Shown here in pieces: positions 11,844-26,300 of a stretch of DNA of 64,000 bases (position 1 is its first letter; every line of letters starts with the position of its first letter). A program made the position numbers and the translations under genes. This DNA comes from Synchiropus splendidus (Eukaryota; Chordata; Actinopteri; Syngnathiformes; Callionymidae): assembly GCF_027744825.2 (NCBI RefSeq), contig NW_026527056.1, positions 62,001 to 126,000 on the forward strand, in the 5' to 3' direction. The notes beneath the pieces are model-generated. The model had not been told where the DNA came from. It worked only from the letters and a program-made list of their open reading frames with translations, and did not search any database.

Positions 11844-13159
11844 TCTCAGGCTGAAAAGCGTTTTTACGCATTGTGCCATAACTTTTCAGGGAAGCTTCAG
11901 AACATGAAATTTTAACCTCCCACTATAGCAGAAAGGGTCTTTCTAGTAGGTGCACATCAAATCTAAGCTGTCTGAAGTGTTTTTCGAAAGTTATCAACAC
12001 TTTTATGTTTGGCGTTCCGAAACCCACCTTATCTCAGGCTGAAAAGCGTTTTTGTGCATTGTGCCATAACTTTTCAGGGAAGCTTCAGAACATGAAATTT
12101 TAACCTCCCACTATAGCAGAAAGGGTCTTTCTAGTAGTTGCACATCAAATCTAAACTGTCTGAATTGTTTTTCCAAAGTTATTAACACTTTTATGTTTGG
12201 CGTTCCGAAACCCACCTTATCTCATGCTGAAAAGCGTTTTTGTGCATTGTGCCATAACTTTTCAGGGAAGCTTCAGAACATGAAATTTTAACCTCCCACT
12301 ATAGCAGAAAGGGTCTTTCTAGTAGTTGCACATCAAATCTAAACTGTCTGAAGTGTTTTTCCAAAGTTATTAACACTTTTATGTTTGGCGTTCCGAAACC
12401 CACCTTATCTCAGGCTGAAAAGCGTTTTTGTGCATTGTGCCATAACTTTTCAGGGAAGCTTCAGAACATGAAATTTTAACCTCCCACTATAGCAGAAAGG
12501 GTCTTTCTAGTAGTTGCACATCAAATCTAAACTGTCTGAAGTGTTTTTCCAAAGTTATCAACACTTTTATGTTTGGCGTTCCGAAACCCACCTTATCTCA
12601 GGCTGAAAAGCGTTTTTACGCATTGTGCCATAACTTTTCAGGGAAGCTTCAGAACATGAAATTTTAACCTCCCACTATAGCAGAAAGGGTCTTTCTAGTA
12701 GGTGCACATCAAATCTAAGCTGTCTGAAGTGTTTTTCGAAAGTTATCAACACTTTTATGTTTGGCGTTCCGAAACCCACCTTATCTCAGGCTGAAAAGCG
12801 TTTTTGTGCATTGTGCCATAACTTTTCAGGGAAGCTTCAGAACATGAAATTTTAACCTCCCACTATAGCAGAAAGGGTCTTTCTAGTAGTTGCACATCAA
12901 ATCTAAGCTGTCTGAAGTGTTTTTCAAAGGTTACCAACACTTTTATGTTTGGCGTTCCGAAACCCACCTTATCTCTGGCTGAAAAGCGTTTTTGTGCATT
13001 GTGCCATAACTTTTCAGGGAAGCTTCAGAACATGAAATTTTAACCTCCCACTATAGCAGAAAGGGTCTTTCTAGTAGTTGCACATCAAATCTAAACTGTC
13101 TGAAGTGTTTTTCCAAAGTTATCAACACTTTTATGTTTGGCGTTCCGAAACCCACCTTA
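11844..13159. repeat. Higher-order unit of 7 monomers (1,316 bp), copy 1
   Basis: Order Q-D-D-E-Q-C-E. Private variants are GAATTG in the second monomer (12162), CTCATGCTG at the third (12221), AGGTTACC in the sixth (near 12928) and TCTCTGGCTG at the seventh (12972). All four recur 1,316 bp later, showing tandem duplication of seven monomers. Confidence 0.9.
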
Positions 13160-14475
13160 TCTCAGGCTGAAAAGCGTTTTTACGCATTGTGCCATAACTT
13201 TTCAGGGAAGCTTCAGAACATGAAATTTTAACCTCCCACTATAGCAGAAAGGGTCTTTCTAGTAGGTGCACATCAAATCTAAGCTGTCTGAAGTGTTTTT
13301 CGAAAGTTATCAACACTTTTATGTTTGGCGTTCCGAAACCCACCTTATCTCAGGCTGAAAAGCGTTTTTGTGCATTGTGCCATAACTTTTCAGGGAAGCT
13401 TCAGAACATGAAATTTTAACCTCCCACTATAGCAGAAAGGGTCTTTCTAGTAGTTGCACATCAAATCTAAACTGTCTGAATTGTTTTTCCAAAGTTATTA
13501 ACACTTTTATGTTTGGCGTTCCGAAACCCACCTTATCTCATGCTGAAAAGCGTTTTTGTGCATTGTGCCATAACTTTTCAGGGAAGCTTCAGAACATGAA
13601 ATTTTAACCTCCCACTATAGCAGAAAGGGTCTTTCTAGTAGTTGCACATCAAATCTAAACTGTCTGAAGTGTTTTTCCAAAGTTATTAACACTTTTATGT
13701 TTGGCGTTCCGAAACCCACCTTATCTCAGGCTGAAAAGCGTTTTTGTGCATTGTGCCATAACTTTTCAGGGAAGCTTCAGAACATGAAATTTTAACCTCC
13801 CACTATAGCAGAAAGGGTCTTTCTAGTAGTTGCACATCAAATCTAAACTGTCTGAAGTGTTTTTCCAAAGTTATCAACACTTTTATGTTTGGCGTTCCGA
13901 AACCCACCTTATCTCAGGCTGAAAAGCGTTTTTACGCATTGTGCCATAACTTTTCAGGGAAGCTTCAGAACATGAAATTTTAACCTCCCACTATAGCAGA
14001 AAGGGTCTTTCTAGTAGGTGCACATCAAATCTAAGCTGTCTGAAGTGTTTTTCGAAAGTTATCAACACTTTTATGTTTGGCGTTCCGAAACCCACCTTAT
14101 CTCAGGCTGAAAAGCGTTTTTGTGCATTGTGCCATAACTTTTCAGGGAAGCTTCAGAACATGAAATTTTAACCTCCCACTATAGCAGAAAGGGTCTTTCT
14201 AGTAGTTGCACATCAAATCTAAGCTGTCTGAAGTGTTTTTCAAAGGTTACCAACACTTTTATGTTTGGCGTTCCGAAACCCACCTTATCTCTGGCTGAAA
14301 AGCGTTTTTGTGCATTGTGCCATAACTTTTCAGGAAAGCTTCAGAACATGAAATTTTAACCTCCCACTATAGCAGAAAGGGTCTTTCTAGTAGTTGCACA
14401 TCAAATCTAAACTGTCTGAAGTGTTTTTCCAAAGTTATCAACACTTTTATGTTTGGCGTTCCGAAACCCACCTTA
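13160..14475. repeat. Higher-order unit of 7 monomers, copy 2
   Basis: Second copy of 11844-13159 with the same four private variants (13478, 13537, near 14244, 14288). One difference is A at site 48 in the last monomer (E' in place of E), near 14335. The very few differences indicate a recent duplication. Confidence 0.9.
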
Positions 14476-16980
14476 TCTCAGGCTGAAAAGCGTTTTTGTG
14501 CATTGTGCCATAACTTTTCAGGGAAGCTTCAGAACATGAAATTTTAACCTCCCACTATAGCAGAAAGGGTCTTTCTAGTAGTTGCACATCAAATCTAAGC
14601 TGTCTGAAGTGTTTTTCAAAAGTTATCAACACTTTTATGTTTGGCGTTCCGAAACCCACCTTATCTCAGGCTGAAAAGCGTTTTTGTGCATTGTGCCATA
14701 ACTTTTCAGGAAAGCTTCAGAACATGAAATTTTAACCTCCCACTATAGCAGAAAGGGTCTTTCTAGTAGGTGCACATCAAATCTAAGCTCTCTGAAGTGT
14801 TTTTCGAAAGTTATCAACACTTTTATGTTTGGCGTTCCGAAACCCACCTTATCTCAGGCTGAAAAGCGTTTTTGTGCATTGTGCCATAACTTTTCAGGGA
14901 AGCTTCAGAACATGAAATTTTAACCTCCCACTATAGCAGAAAGGGTCTTTCTAGTAGTTGCACATCAAATCTAAACTGTCTGAAGTGTTTTTCCAAAGTT
15001 ATCAACACTTTTATGTTTGGCGTTCCGAAACCCACCTTATCTCAGGCTGAAAAGCGTTTTTGTGCATTGTGCCATAACTTTTCAGGGAAGCTTCAGAACA
15101 TGAAATTTTAACCTCCCACTATAGCAGAAAGGGTCCTTTTAGTAGTTGCACATCAAATCTAAACTGTCTGAAGTGTTTTTCCAAAGTTATCAACACTTTT
15201 ATGTTTGGCGTTCCGAAACCCACCTTATCTCAGGCTGAAAAGCGTTTTTACGCATTGTGCCATAACTTTTCAGGGAAGCTTCAGAACATGAAATTTTAAC
15301 CTCCCACTATAGCAGAAAGGGTCTTTCTAGTAGGTGCACATCAAATCTAAGCTGTCTGAAGTGTTTTTCGAAAGTTATCAACACTTTTATGTTTGGCGTT
15401 CCGAAACCCACCTTATCTCAGGCTGAAAAGCGTTTTTGTGCATTGTGCCATAACTTTTCAGGAAAGCTTCAGAACATGAAATTTTAACCTCCCACTATAG
15501 CAGAAAGGGTCTTTCTAGTAGTTGCACATCAAATCTAAACTGTCTGAAGTGTTTTTCCAAAGTTATCAACACTTTTATGTTTGGCGTTCCGAAACCCACC
15601 TTATCTCAGGCTGAAAAGCGTTTTTGTGCATTGTGCCATAACTTTTCAGGGAAGCTTCAGAACATGAAATTTTAACCTCCCACTATAGCAGAAAGGGTCT
15701 TTCTAGTAGTTGCACATCAAATCTAAACTGTCTGAAGTGTTTTTCCAAAGTTATCAACACTTTTATGTTTGGCGTTCCGAAACCCACCTTATCTCAGGCT
15801 GAAAAGCGTTTTTACGCATTGTGCCATAACTTTTCAGGGAAGCTTCAGAACATGAAATTTTAACCTCCCACTATAGCAGAAAGGGTCTTTCTAGTAGGTG
15901 CACATCAAATCTAAGCTGTCTGAAGTGTTTTTCGAAAGTTATCAACACTTTTATGTTTGGCGTTCCGAAACCCACCTTATCTCAGGCTGAAAAGCGTTTT
16001 TGTGCATTGTGCCATAACTTTTCAGGGAAGCTTCAGAACATGAAATTTTAACCTCCCACTATAGCAGAAAGGGTCTTTCTAGTAGTTGCACATCAAATCT
16101 AAGCTGTCTGAAGTGTTTTTCAAAAGTTATCAACACTTTTATGTTTGGCGTTCCGAAACCCACCTTATCTCAGGCTGAAAAGCGTTTTTGTGCATTGTGC
16201 CATAACTTTTCAGGAAAGCTTCAGAACATGAAATTTTAACCTCCCACTATAGCAGAAAGGGTCTTTCTAGTAGGTGCACATCAAATCTAAGCTCTCTGAA
16301 GTGTTTTTCGAAAGTTATCAACACTTTTATGTTTGGCGTTCCGAAACCCACCTTATCTCAGGCTGAAAAGCGTTTTTGTGCATTGTGCCATAACTTTTCA
16401 GGGAAGCTTCAGAACATGAAATTTTAACCTCCCACTATAGCAGAAAGGGTCTTTCTAGTAGTTGCACATCAAATCTAAACTGTCTGAAGTGTTTTTCCAA
16501 AGTTATTAACACTTTTATGTTTGGCGTTCCGAAACCCACCTTATCTCAGGCTGAAAAGCGTTTTTGTGCATTGTGCCATAACTTTTCAGGGAAGCTTCAG
16601 AACATGAAATTTTAACCTCCCACTATAGCAGAAAGGGTCTTTCTAGTAGTTGCACATCAAATCTAAACTGTCTGAAGTGTTTTTCCAAAGTTATTAACAC
16701 TTTTATGTTTGGCGTTCCGAAACCCACCTTATCTCAGGCTGAAAAGCGTTTTTGTGCATTGTGCCATAACTTTTCAGGGAAGCTTCAGAACATGAAATTT
16801 TAACCTCCCACTATAGCAGAAAGGGTCTTTCTAGTAGTTGCACATCAAATCTAAACTGTCTGAAGTGTTTTTCCAAAGTTATTAACACTTTTATGTTTGG
16901 CGTTCCGAAACCCACTTTATCTCAGGCTGAAAAGCGTTTTTGTGCATTGTGCCATAACTTTTCAGGGAAGCTTCAGAACA

Positions 16981-16997
16981 TGAAATTTAACCTCCCA
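16981..16997. repeat. 1-bp deletion in a T run
   Basis: GAAATTTAACC replaces GAAATTTTAACC. The monomer starting at 16920 is 187 bp. Confidence 0.9.
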
Positions 16998-17871
16998 CTA
17001 TAGCAGAAAGGGTCTTTCTAGTAGTTGCACATCAAATCTAAACTGTCTGAAGTGTTTTTCCAAAGTTATCAACACTTTTATGTTTGGCGTTCCGAAACCC
17101 ACCTTATCTCAGGCTGAAAAGCGTTTTTACGCATTGTGCCATAACTTTTCAGGGAAGCTTCAGAACATGAAATTTTAACCTCCCACTATAGCAGAAAGGG
17201 TCTTTCTAGTAGGTGCACATCAAATCTAAGCTGTCTGAAGTGTTTTTCGAAAGTTATCAACACTTTTATGTTTGGCGTTCCGAAACCCACCTTATCTCAG
17301 GCTGAAAAGCGTTTTTGTGCATTGTGCCATAACTTTTCAGGGAAGCTTCAGAACATGAAATTTTAACCTCCCACTATAGCAGAAAGGGTCTTTCTAGTAG
17401 TTGCACATCAAATCTAAGCTGTCTGAAGTGTTTTTCAAAAGTTATCAACACTTTTATGTTTGGCGTTCCGAAACCCACCTTATCTCAGGCTGTAAAGCGT
17501 TTTTGTGCATTGTGCCATAACTTTTCAGGAAAGCTTCAGAACATGACATTTTAACCTCCCACTATAGCAGAAAGGGTCTTTCTAGTAGGTGCACATCAAA
17601 TCTAAGCTCTCTGAAGTGTTTTTCGAAAGTTATCAACACTTTTATGTTTGGCGTTCCGAAACCCACCTTATCTCAGGCTGAAAAGCGTTTTTGTGCATTG
17701 TGCCATAACTTTTCAGGGAAGCTTCAGAACATGAAATTTTAACCTCCCACTATAGCAGAAAGGGTCTTTCTAGTAGTTGCACATCAAATCTAAACTGTCT
17801 GAAGTGTTTTTCCAAAGTTATTAACACTTTTATGTTTGGCGTTCCGAAACCCACCTTATCTCAGGCTGAAA

Positions 17872-17884
17872 AGCGTTTTGTGCA
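17872..17884. repeat. 1-bp deletion in a T run
   Basis: GCGTTTTGTGC replaces GCGTTTTTGTGC. The monomer starting at 17859 is 187 bp. Confidence 0.9.
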
Positions 17885-18923
17885 TTGTGCCATAACTTTT
17901 CAGGGAAGCTTCAGAACATGAAATTTTAACCTCCCACTATAGCAGAAAGGGTCTTTCTAGTAGTTGCACATCAAATCTAAACTGTCTGAAGTGTTTTTCC
18001 AAAGTTATTAACACTTTTATGTTTGGCGTTCCGAAACCCACCTTATCTCAGGCTGAAAAGCGTTTTTGTGCATTGTGCCATAACTTTTCAGGGAAGCTTC
18101 AGAACATGAAATTTTAACCTCCCACTATAGCAGAAAGGGTCTTTCTAGTAGTTGCACATCAAATCTAAACTGTCTGAAGTGTTTTTCCAAAGTTATCAAC
18201 ACTTTTATGTTTGGCGTTCCGAAACCCACCTTATCTCAGGCTGAAAAGCGTTTTTACGCATTGTGCCATAACTTTTCAGGGAAGCTTCAGAACATGAAAT
18301 TTTAACCTCCCACTATAGCAGAAAGGGTCTTTCTAGTAGGTGCACATCAAATCTAAGCTGTCTGAAGTGTTTTTCGAAAGTTATCAACACTTTTATGTTT
18401 GGCGTTCCGAAACCCACCTTATCTCAGGCTGAAAAGCGTTTTTGTGCATTGTGCCATAACTTTTCAGGGAAGCTTCAGAACATGATATTTTAACCTCCCA
18501 CTATAGCAGAAAGGGTCTTTATAGTAGTTGCACATCAAATCTAAACTCGCTGAAGTGTTTTTCCAAAGTTATTAACACTTTTATGTTTGGCGTTCCGAAA
18601 CCCACCTTATCTCAGGCTGAAAAGCGTTTTTGTGCATTGTGCCATAACTTTTCAGGGAAGCTTCAGAACATGAAATTTTAACCTCCCACTATAGCAGAAA
18701 GGGTCTTTCTAGTAGTTGCACATCAAATCTAAACTGTCTGAAGTGTTTTTCCAAAGTTATCAACACTTTTATGTTTGGCGTTCCGAAACCCACCTTATCT
18801 CAGGCTGAAAAGCGTTTTTGTGCATTGTGCCATAACTTTTCAGGGAAGCTTCAGAACATGAAATTTTAACCTCCCACTATAGCAGAAAGGGTCTTTCTAG
18901 TAGTTGCACATCAAATCTAAACT

Positions 18924-18950
18924 GTCTGAGGTGTGTTTTTCCTAAGTTAT
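18924..18950. repeat. 2-bp insertion with clustered substitutions
   Basis: GAGGTGTGTTTTTCCTAAG replaces GAAGTGTTTTTCCAAAG: a GT insertion plus two substitutions within about 15 bp. The monomer starting at 18798 is 190 bp. It is the only insertion in the array apart from the LTR. Confidence 0.9.
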
Positions 18951-21900
18951 CAACACTTTTATGTTTGGCGTTCCGAAACCCACCTTATCTCAGGCTGAAA
19001 AGCGTTTTTACGCATTGTGCCATAACTTTTCAGGGAAGCTTCAGAACATGAAATTTTAACCTCCCACTATAGCAGAAAGGGTCTTTCTAGTAGGTGCACA
19101 TCAAATCTAAGCTGTCTGAAGTGTTTTTCGAAAGTTATCAACACTTTTATGTTTGGCGTTCCGAAACCCACCTTATCTCAGGCTGAAAAGCGTTTTTGTG
19201 CATTGTGCCATAACTTTTCAGGGAAGCTTCAGAACATGAAATTTTAACCTCCCACTATAGCAGAAAGGGTCTTTCTAGTAGTTGCACATCAAATCTAAGC
19301 TGTCTGAAGTGTTTTTCAAAAGTTATCTACACTTTTATGTTTGGCGTTCCGAAACCCACCTTATCTCAGGCTGAAAAGCGTTTTTGTGCATTGTGCCATA
19401 ACTTTTCAGGAAAGCTTCAGAACATGAAATTTTAACCTCCCACTATAGCAGAAAGGGTCTTTCTAGTAGGTGCACATCAAATCTAAGCTCTCTGAAGTGT
19501 TTTTCGAAAGTTATCAACACTTTTATGTTTGGCGTTCCGAAACCCACCTTATCTCAGGCTGAAAAGCGTTTTTGTGCATTGTGCCATAACTTTTCAGGGA
19601 AGCTTCAGAACATGATATTTTAACCTCCCACTATAGCAGAAAGGGTCTTTCTAGTAGTTGCACATCAAATCTAAACTGTCTGAAGTGTTTTTCCAAAGTT
19701 ATTAACACTTTTATGTTTGGCGTTCCGAAACCCACCTTATCTCAGGCTGAAAAGCGTTTTTGTGCATTGTGCCATAACTTTTCAGGGAAGCTTCAGAACA
19801 TGAAATTTTAACCTCCCACTATAGCAGAAAGGGTCTTTCTAGTAGTTGCACATCAAATCTAAACTGTCTGAAGTGTTTTTCCAAAGTTATCAACACTTTT
19901 ATGTTTGGCGTTCCGAAACCCACCTTATCTCAGGCTGAAAAGCGTTTTTACGCATTGTGCCATAACTTTTCAGGGAAGCTTCAGAACATGAAATTTTAAC
20001 CTCCCACTATAGCAGAAAGGGTCTTTCTAGTAGGTGCACATCAAATCTAAGCTGTCTGAAGTGTTTTTCGAAAGTTATCAACACTTTTATGTTTGGCGTT
20101 CCGAAACCCACCTTATCTCAGGCTGAAAAGCGTTTTTGTGCATTGTGCCATAACTTTTCAGGGAAGCTTCAGAACATGAAATTTTAACCTCCCACTATAG
20201 CAGAAAGGGTCTTTCTAGTAGTTGCACATCAAATCTAAACTGTCTGAATTGTTTTTCCAAAGTTATTAACACTTTTATGTTTGGCGTTCCGAAACCCACC
20301 TTATCTCAGGCTGAAAAGCGTTTTTGTGCATTGTGCCATAACTTTTCAGGGAAGCTTCAGAACATGAAATTTTAACCTCCCACTATAGCAGAAAGGGTCT
20401 TTCTAGTAGTTGCACATCAAATCTAAACTGTCTGAAGTGTTTTTCCAAAGTTATTAACACTTTTATGTTTGGCGTTCCGAAACCCACCTTATCTCAGGCT
20501 GAAAAGCGTTTTTGTGCATTGTGCCATAACTTTTCAGGGAAGCTTCAGAACATGAAATTTTAACCTCCCACTATAGCAGAAAGGGTCTTTCTAGTAGTTG
20601 CACATCAAATCTAAACTGTCTGAGGTGTTTTTCCAAAGTTATCAACAATTTTATGTTTGGCGTTCCGAAACCCACCTTATCTCAGGCTGAAAAGCGTTTT
20701 TACGCATTGTGCCATAACTTTTCAGGGAAGCTTCAGAACATGAAATTTGAACCTCCCACTATAGCAGAAAGGGTCTTTCTAGTAGGTGCACATCAAATCT
20801 AAGCTGTCTGAAGTGTTTTTCGAAAGTTATCAACACTTTTATGTTTGGCGTTCCGAAACCCACCTTATCTCAGGCTGAAAAGCGTTTTTGTGCATTGTGC
20901 CATAACTTTTCAGGGAAGCTTCAGAACATGAAATTTTAACCTCCCACTATAGCAGAAAGGGTCTTTCTAGTAGTTGCACATCAAATCTAAGCTGTCTGAA
21001 GTGTTTTTCAAAAGTTATCAACACTTTTATGTTTGGCGTTCGGAAACCCACCTTATCTCAGGCTGAAAAGCGTTTTTGTGCATTGTGCCATAACTTTTCA
21101 GGAAAGCTTCAGAACATGAAATTTTAACCTCCCACTATAGCAGAAAGGGTCTTTCTAGTAGTTGCACATCAAATCTAAACTGTCTGAAGTGTTTTTCCAA
21201 AGTTATCAACACTTTTATGTTTGGCGTTCCGAAACCCACCTTATCTCAGGCTGAAAAGCGTTTTTGTGCATTGTGCCATAACTTTTCAGGGAAGCTTCAG
21301 AACATGAAATTTTAACCTCCCACTATAGCAGAAAGGGTCTTTCTAGTAGTTGCACATCAAATCTAAGCTGTCTGAAGTGTTTTTCAAAAGTTATCAACAC
21401 TTTTATGTTTGGCGTTCCGAAACCCACCTTATCTCAGGCTGAAAAGCGTTTTTGTGCATTGTGCCATAACTTTTCAGGAAAGCTTCAGAACATGAAATTT
21501 TAACCTCCCACTATAGCAGAAAGGGTCTTTCTAGTAGGTGCACATCAAATCTAAGCTCTCTGAAGTGTTTTTCGAAAGTTATCAACACTTTTATGTTTGG
21601 CGTTCCGAAACCCACCTTATCTCAGGCTGAAAAGCGTTTTTGTGCATTGTGCCATAACTTTTCAGGGAAGCTTCAGAACATGAAATTTTAACCTCCCACT
21701 ATAGCAGAAAGGGTCTTTCTAGTAGTTGCACATCAAATCTAAACTGTCTGAAGTGTTTTTCCAAAGTTATTAACACTTTTATGTTTGGCGTTCCGAAACC
21801 CACCTTATCTCAGGCTGAAAAGCGTTTTTGTGCATTGTGCCATAACTTTTCAGGGAAGCTTCAGAACATGAAATTTTAACCTCCCACTATAGCAGAAAGG

Positions 21901-23123
21901 GTCTTTCTAGTAGTTGCACATCAAATCTAAACTGTCTGAAGTGTTTTTCCAAAGTTATCAACACTTTTATGTTTGGCGTTCCGAAACCCACCTTATCTCA
22001 GGCTGAAAAGCGTTTTTACGCATTGTGCCATAACTTTTCAGGGAAGCTTCAGAACATGAAATTTTAACCTCCCACTATAGCAGAAAGGGTCTTTCTAGTA
22101 GGTGCACATCAAATCTAAGCTGTCTGAAGTGTTTTTCGAAAGTTATCAACACTTTTATGTTTGGCGTTCCGAAACCCACCTTATCTCAGGCTGAAAAGCG
22201 TTTTTGTGCATTGTGCCATAACTTTTCAGGGAAGCTTCAGAACATGAAATTTTAACCTCCCACTATAGCAGAAAGGGTCTTTCTAGTAGTTGCACATCAA
22301 ATCTAAGCTGTCTGAAGTGTTTTTCAAAAGTTATCAACACTTTTATGTTTGGCGTTCCGAAACCCACCTTATCTCAGGCTGAAAAGCGTTTTTGTGAATT
22401 GTGCCATAACTTTTCAGGAAAGCTTCAGAACATGAAATTTTAACCTCCCACTATAGCAGAAAGGGTCTTTCTAGTAGGTGCACATCAAATCTAAGCTCTC
22501 TGAAGTGTTTTTCGAAAGTTATCAACACTTTTATGTTTGGCGTTCCGAAACCCACCTTATCTCAGGCTGAAAAGCGTTTTTGTGCATTGTGCCATAACTT
22601 TTCAGGGAAGCTTCAGAACATGAAATTTTAACCTCCCACTATAGCAGAAAGGGTCTTTCTAGTAGTTGCACATCAAATCTAAACTGTCTGAAGTGTTTTT
22701 CCAAAGTTATTAACACTTTTATGTTTGGCGTTCCGAAACCCACCTTATCTCAGGCTGAAAAGCGTTTTTGTGCATTGTGCCATAACTTTTCAGGGAAGCT
22801 TCAGAACATGAAATTTTAACCTCCCACTATAGCAGAAAGGGTCTTTCTAGTAGTTGCACATCAAATCTAAACTGTCTGAAGTGTTTTTCCAAAGTTATTA
22901 ACACTTTTATGTTTGGCGTTCCGAAACCCACCTTATCTCAGGCTGAAAAGCGTTTTTGTGCATTGTGCCATAACTTTTCAGGGAAGCTTCAGAACATGAA
23001 ATTTTAACCTCCCACTATAGCAGAAAGGGTCTTTCTAGTAGTTGCACATCAAATCTAAACTGTCTGAAGTGTTTTTCCAAAGTTATTAACACTTTTATGT
23101 TTGGCGTTCCGAAACCCACCTTA

Positions 23124-23311
23124 TCTCAGGCTGAAAAGCGTTTATGTGCATTGTGCCATAACCTTTCAGGGAAGCTTCAGAACATGAAATTTTAACCTCC
23201 CACTATAGCAGAAAGGGTCTTTCTAGTAGGTGCACATCAAATCTAAGCTGTCTGAAGTGTTTTTCGAAAGTTATCAACACTTTTATGTTTGGCGTTCCGA
23301 AACCCACCTTA
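23124..23311. repeat. Fusion monomer, D-like left and Q right
   Basis: GT at 23-24 then G at 107, G at 124 and G at 143. It follows three D and precedes B, so an E/D-Q-C stretch was shortened. It also carries private changes GTTTATGTGC (near 23143) and AACCTTTC (near 23163). Confidence 0.7.
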
Positions 23312-26300
23312 TCTCAGGCTGAAAAGCGTTTTTGTACATTGTGCCATAACTTTTCAGGAAAGCTTCAGAACATGAAATTTTAACCTCCCACTATAGCAGA
23401 AAGGGTCTTTCTAGTAGGTGCACATCAAATCTAAGCTCTCTGAAGTGTTTTTCGAAAGTTATCAACACTTTTATGTTTGGCGTTCCGAAACCCACCTTAT
23501 CTCAGGCTGAAAAGCGTTTTTGTGCATTGTGCCATAACTTTTCAGGGAAGCTTCAGAACATGAAATTTTAACCTCCCACTATAGCAGAAAGGGTCTTTCT
23601 AGTAGTTGCACATCAAATCTAAACTGTCTGAAGTGTTTTTCCAAAGTTATTAACACTTTTATGTTTGGCGTTCCGAAACCCACCTTATCTCAGGCTGAAA
23701 AGCGTTTTTGTGCATTGTGCCATAACTTTTCAGGGAAGCTTCAGAACATGAAATTTTAACCTCCCACTATAGCAGAAAGGGTCTTTCTAGTAGTTGCACA
23801 TCAAATCTAAACTGTCTGAAGTGTTTTTCCAAAGTTATTAACACTTTTATGTTTGGCGTTCCGAAACCCACCTTATCTCAGGCTGAAAAGCGTTTTTGTG
23901 CATTGTGCCATAACTTTTCAGGGAAGCTTCAGAACATGAAATTTTAACCTCCCACTATAGCAGAAAGGGTCTTTCTAGTAGTTGCACATCAAATCTAAAC
24001 TGTCTGAAGTGTTTTTCCAAAGTTATCAACACTTTTATGTTTGGCGTTCCGAAACCCACCTTATCTCAGGCTGAAAAGCGTTTTTACGCATTGTGCCATA
24101 ACTTTTCAGGGAAGCTTCAGAACATGAAATTTTAACCTCCCACTATAGCAGAAAGGGTCTTTCTAGTAGGTGCACATCAAATCTAAGCTGTCTGAAGTGT
24201 TTTTCGAAAGTTATCAACACTTTTATGTTTGGCGTTCCGAAACCCACCTTATCTCAGGCTGAAAAGCGTTTTTGTGCATTGTGCCATAACTTTTCAGGGA
24301 AGCTTCAGAACATGAAATTTTAACGTCCCACTATAGCAGAAAGGGTCTTTCTAGTAGTTGCACATCAAATCTAAACTGTCTGAAGTGTTTTTCCAAAGTT
24401 ATTAACACTTTTATGTTTGGCGTTCCGAAACCCACCTTATCTCAGGCTGAAAAGCGTTTTTGTGCATTGTGCCATAACTTTTCAGGGAAGCTTCAGAACA
24501 TGAAATTTTAACCTCCCACTATAGCAGAAAGGGTCTTTCTAGTAGTTGCACATCAAATCTAAACTGTCTGAAGTGTTTTTCCAAAGTTATCAACACTTTT
24601 ATGTTTGGCGTTCCGAAACCCACCTTATCTCAGGCTGAAAAGCGTTTTTACGCATTGTGCCATAACTTTTCAGGGAAGCTTCAGAACATGAAATTTTAAC
24701 CTCCCACTATAGCAGAAAGGGTCTTTCTAGTAGGTGCACATCAAATCTAAGCTGTCTGAAGTGTTTTTCGAAAGTTATCAACACTTTTATGTTTGGCGTT
24801 CCGAAACCCACCTTATCTCAGGCTGAAAAGCGTTTTTGTGCATTGTGCCATAACTTTTCAGGGAAGCTTCAGAACATGAAATTTTAACCTCCCACTATAG
24901 CAGAAAGGGTCTTTCTAGTAGTTGCACATCAAATCTAAGCTGTCTGAAGTGTTTTTCAAAAGTTATCAACACTTTTATGTTTGGCGTTCCGAAACCCACC
25001 TTATCTCAGGCTGAAAAGCGTTTTTGTGCATTGTGCCATAACTTTTCAGGAAAGCTTCAGAACATGAAATTTTAACCTCCCACTATAGCAGAAAGGGTCT
25101 TTCTAGTAGGTGCACATCAAATCTAAGCTCTCTGAAGTGTTTTTCGAAAGTTATCAACACTTTTATGTTTGGCGTTCCGAAACCCACCTTATCTCAGGCT
25201 GAAAAGCGTTTTTGTGCATTGTGCCATAACTTTTCAGGGAAGCTTCAGAACATGAAATTTTAACCTCCCACTATAGCAGAGAGGGTCTTTCTAGTAGTTG
25301 CACATCAAATCTAAACTGTCTGAAGTGTTTTTCCAAAGTTATTAACACTTTTATGTTTGGCGTTCCGAAACCCACCTTATCTCAGGCTGAAAAGCGTTTT
25401 TGTGCATTGTGCCATAACTTTTCAGGGAAGCTTCAGAACATGAAATTTTAACCTCCCACTATAGCAGAAAGGGTCTTTCTAGTAGTTGCACATCAAATCT
25501 AAACTGTCTGAAGTGTTTTTCCAAAGTTATTAACACTTTTATGTTTGGCGTTCCGAAACCCACCTTATCTCAGGCTGAAAAGCGTTTTTGTGCATTGTGC
25601 CATAACTTTTCAGGGAAGCTTCAGAACATGAAATTTTAACCTCCCACTATAGCAGAAAGGGTCTTTCTAGTAGTTGCACATCAAATCTAAACTGTCTGAA
25701 GTGTTTTTCCAAAGTTATCAACACTTTTATGTTTGGCGTTCCGAAACCCACCTTATCTCAGGCTGAAAAGCGTTTTTACGCATTGTGCCATAACTTTTCA
25801 GGGAAGCTTCAGAACACGAAATTTTAACCTCCCACTATAGCAGAAAGGGTCTTTCTAGTAGGTGCACATCAAATCTAAGCTGTCTGAAGTGTTTTTCGAA
25901 AGTTATCAACACTTTTATGTTTGGCGTTCCGAAACCCACCTTATCTCAGGCTGAAAAGCGTTTTTGTGCATTGTGCCATAACTTTTCAGGGAATCTTCAG
26001 AACATGAAATTTTAACCTCCCACTATAGCAGAAAGGGTCTTTCTAGTAGTTGCACATCAAATCTAAACTGTCTGAAGTGTTTTTCCAAAGTTATCAACAC
26101 TTTTATGTTTGGCGTTCCGAAACCCACCTTATCTCAGGCTGAAAAGCGTTTTTACGCATTGTGCCATAACTTTTCAGGGAAGCTTCAGAACATGAAATTT
26201 TAACCTCCCACTATAGCAGAAAGGGTCTTTCTAGTAGGTGCACATCAAATCTAAGCTGTCTGAAGTGTTTTTCGAAAGTTATCAACACTTTTATGTTTGG

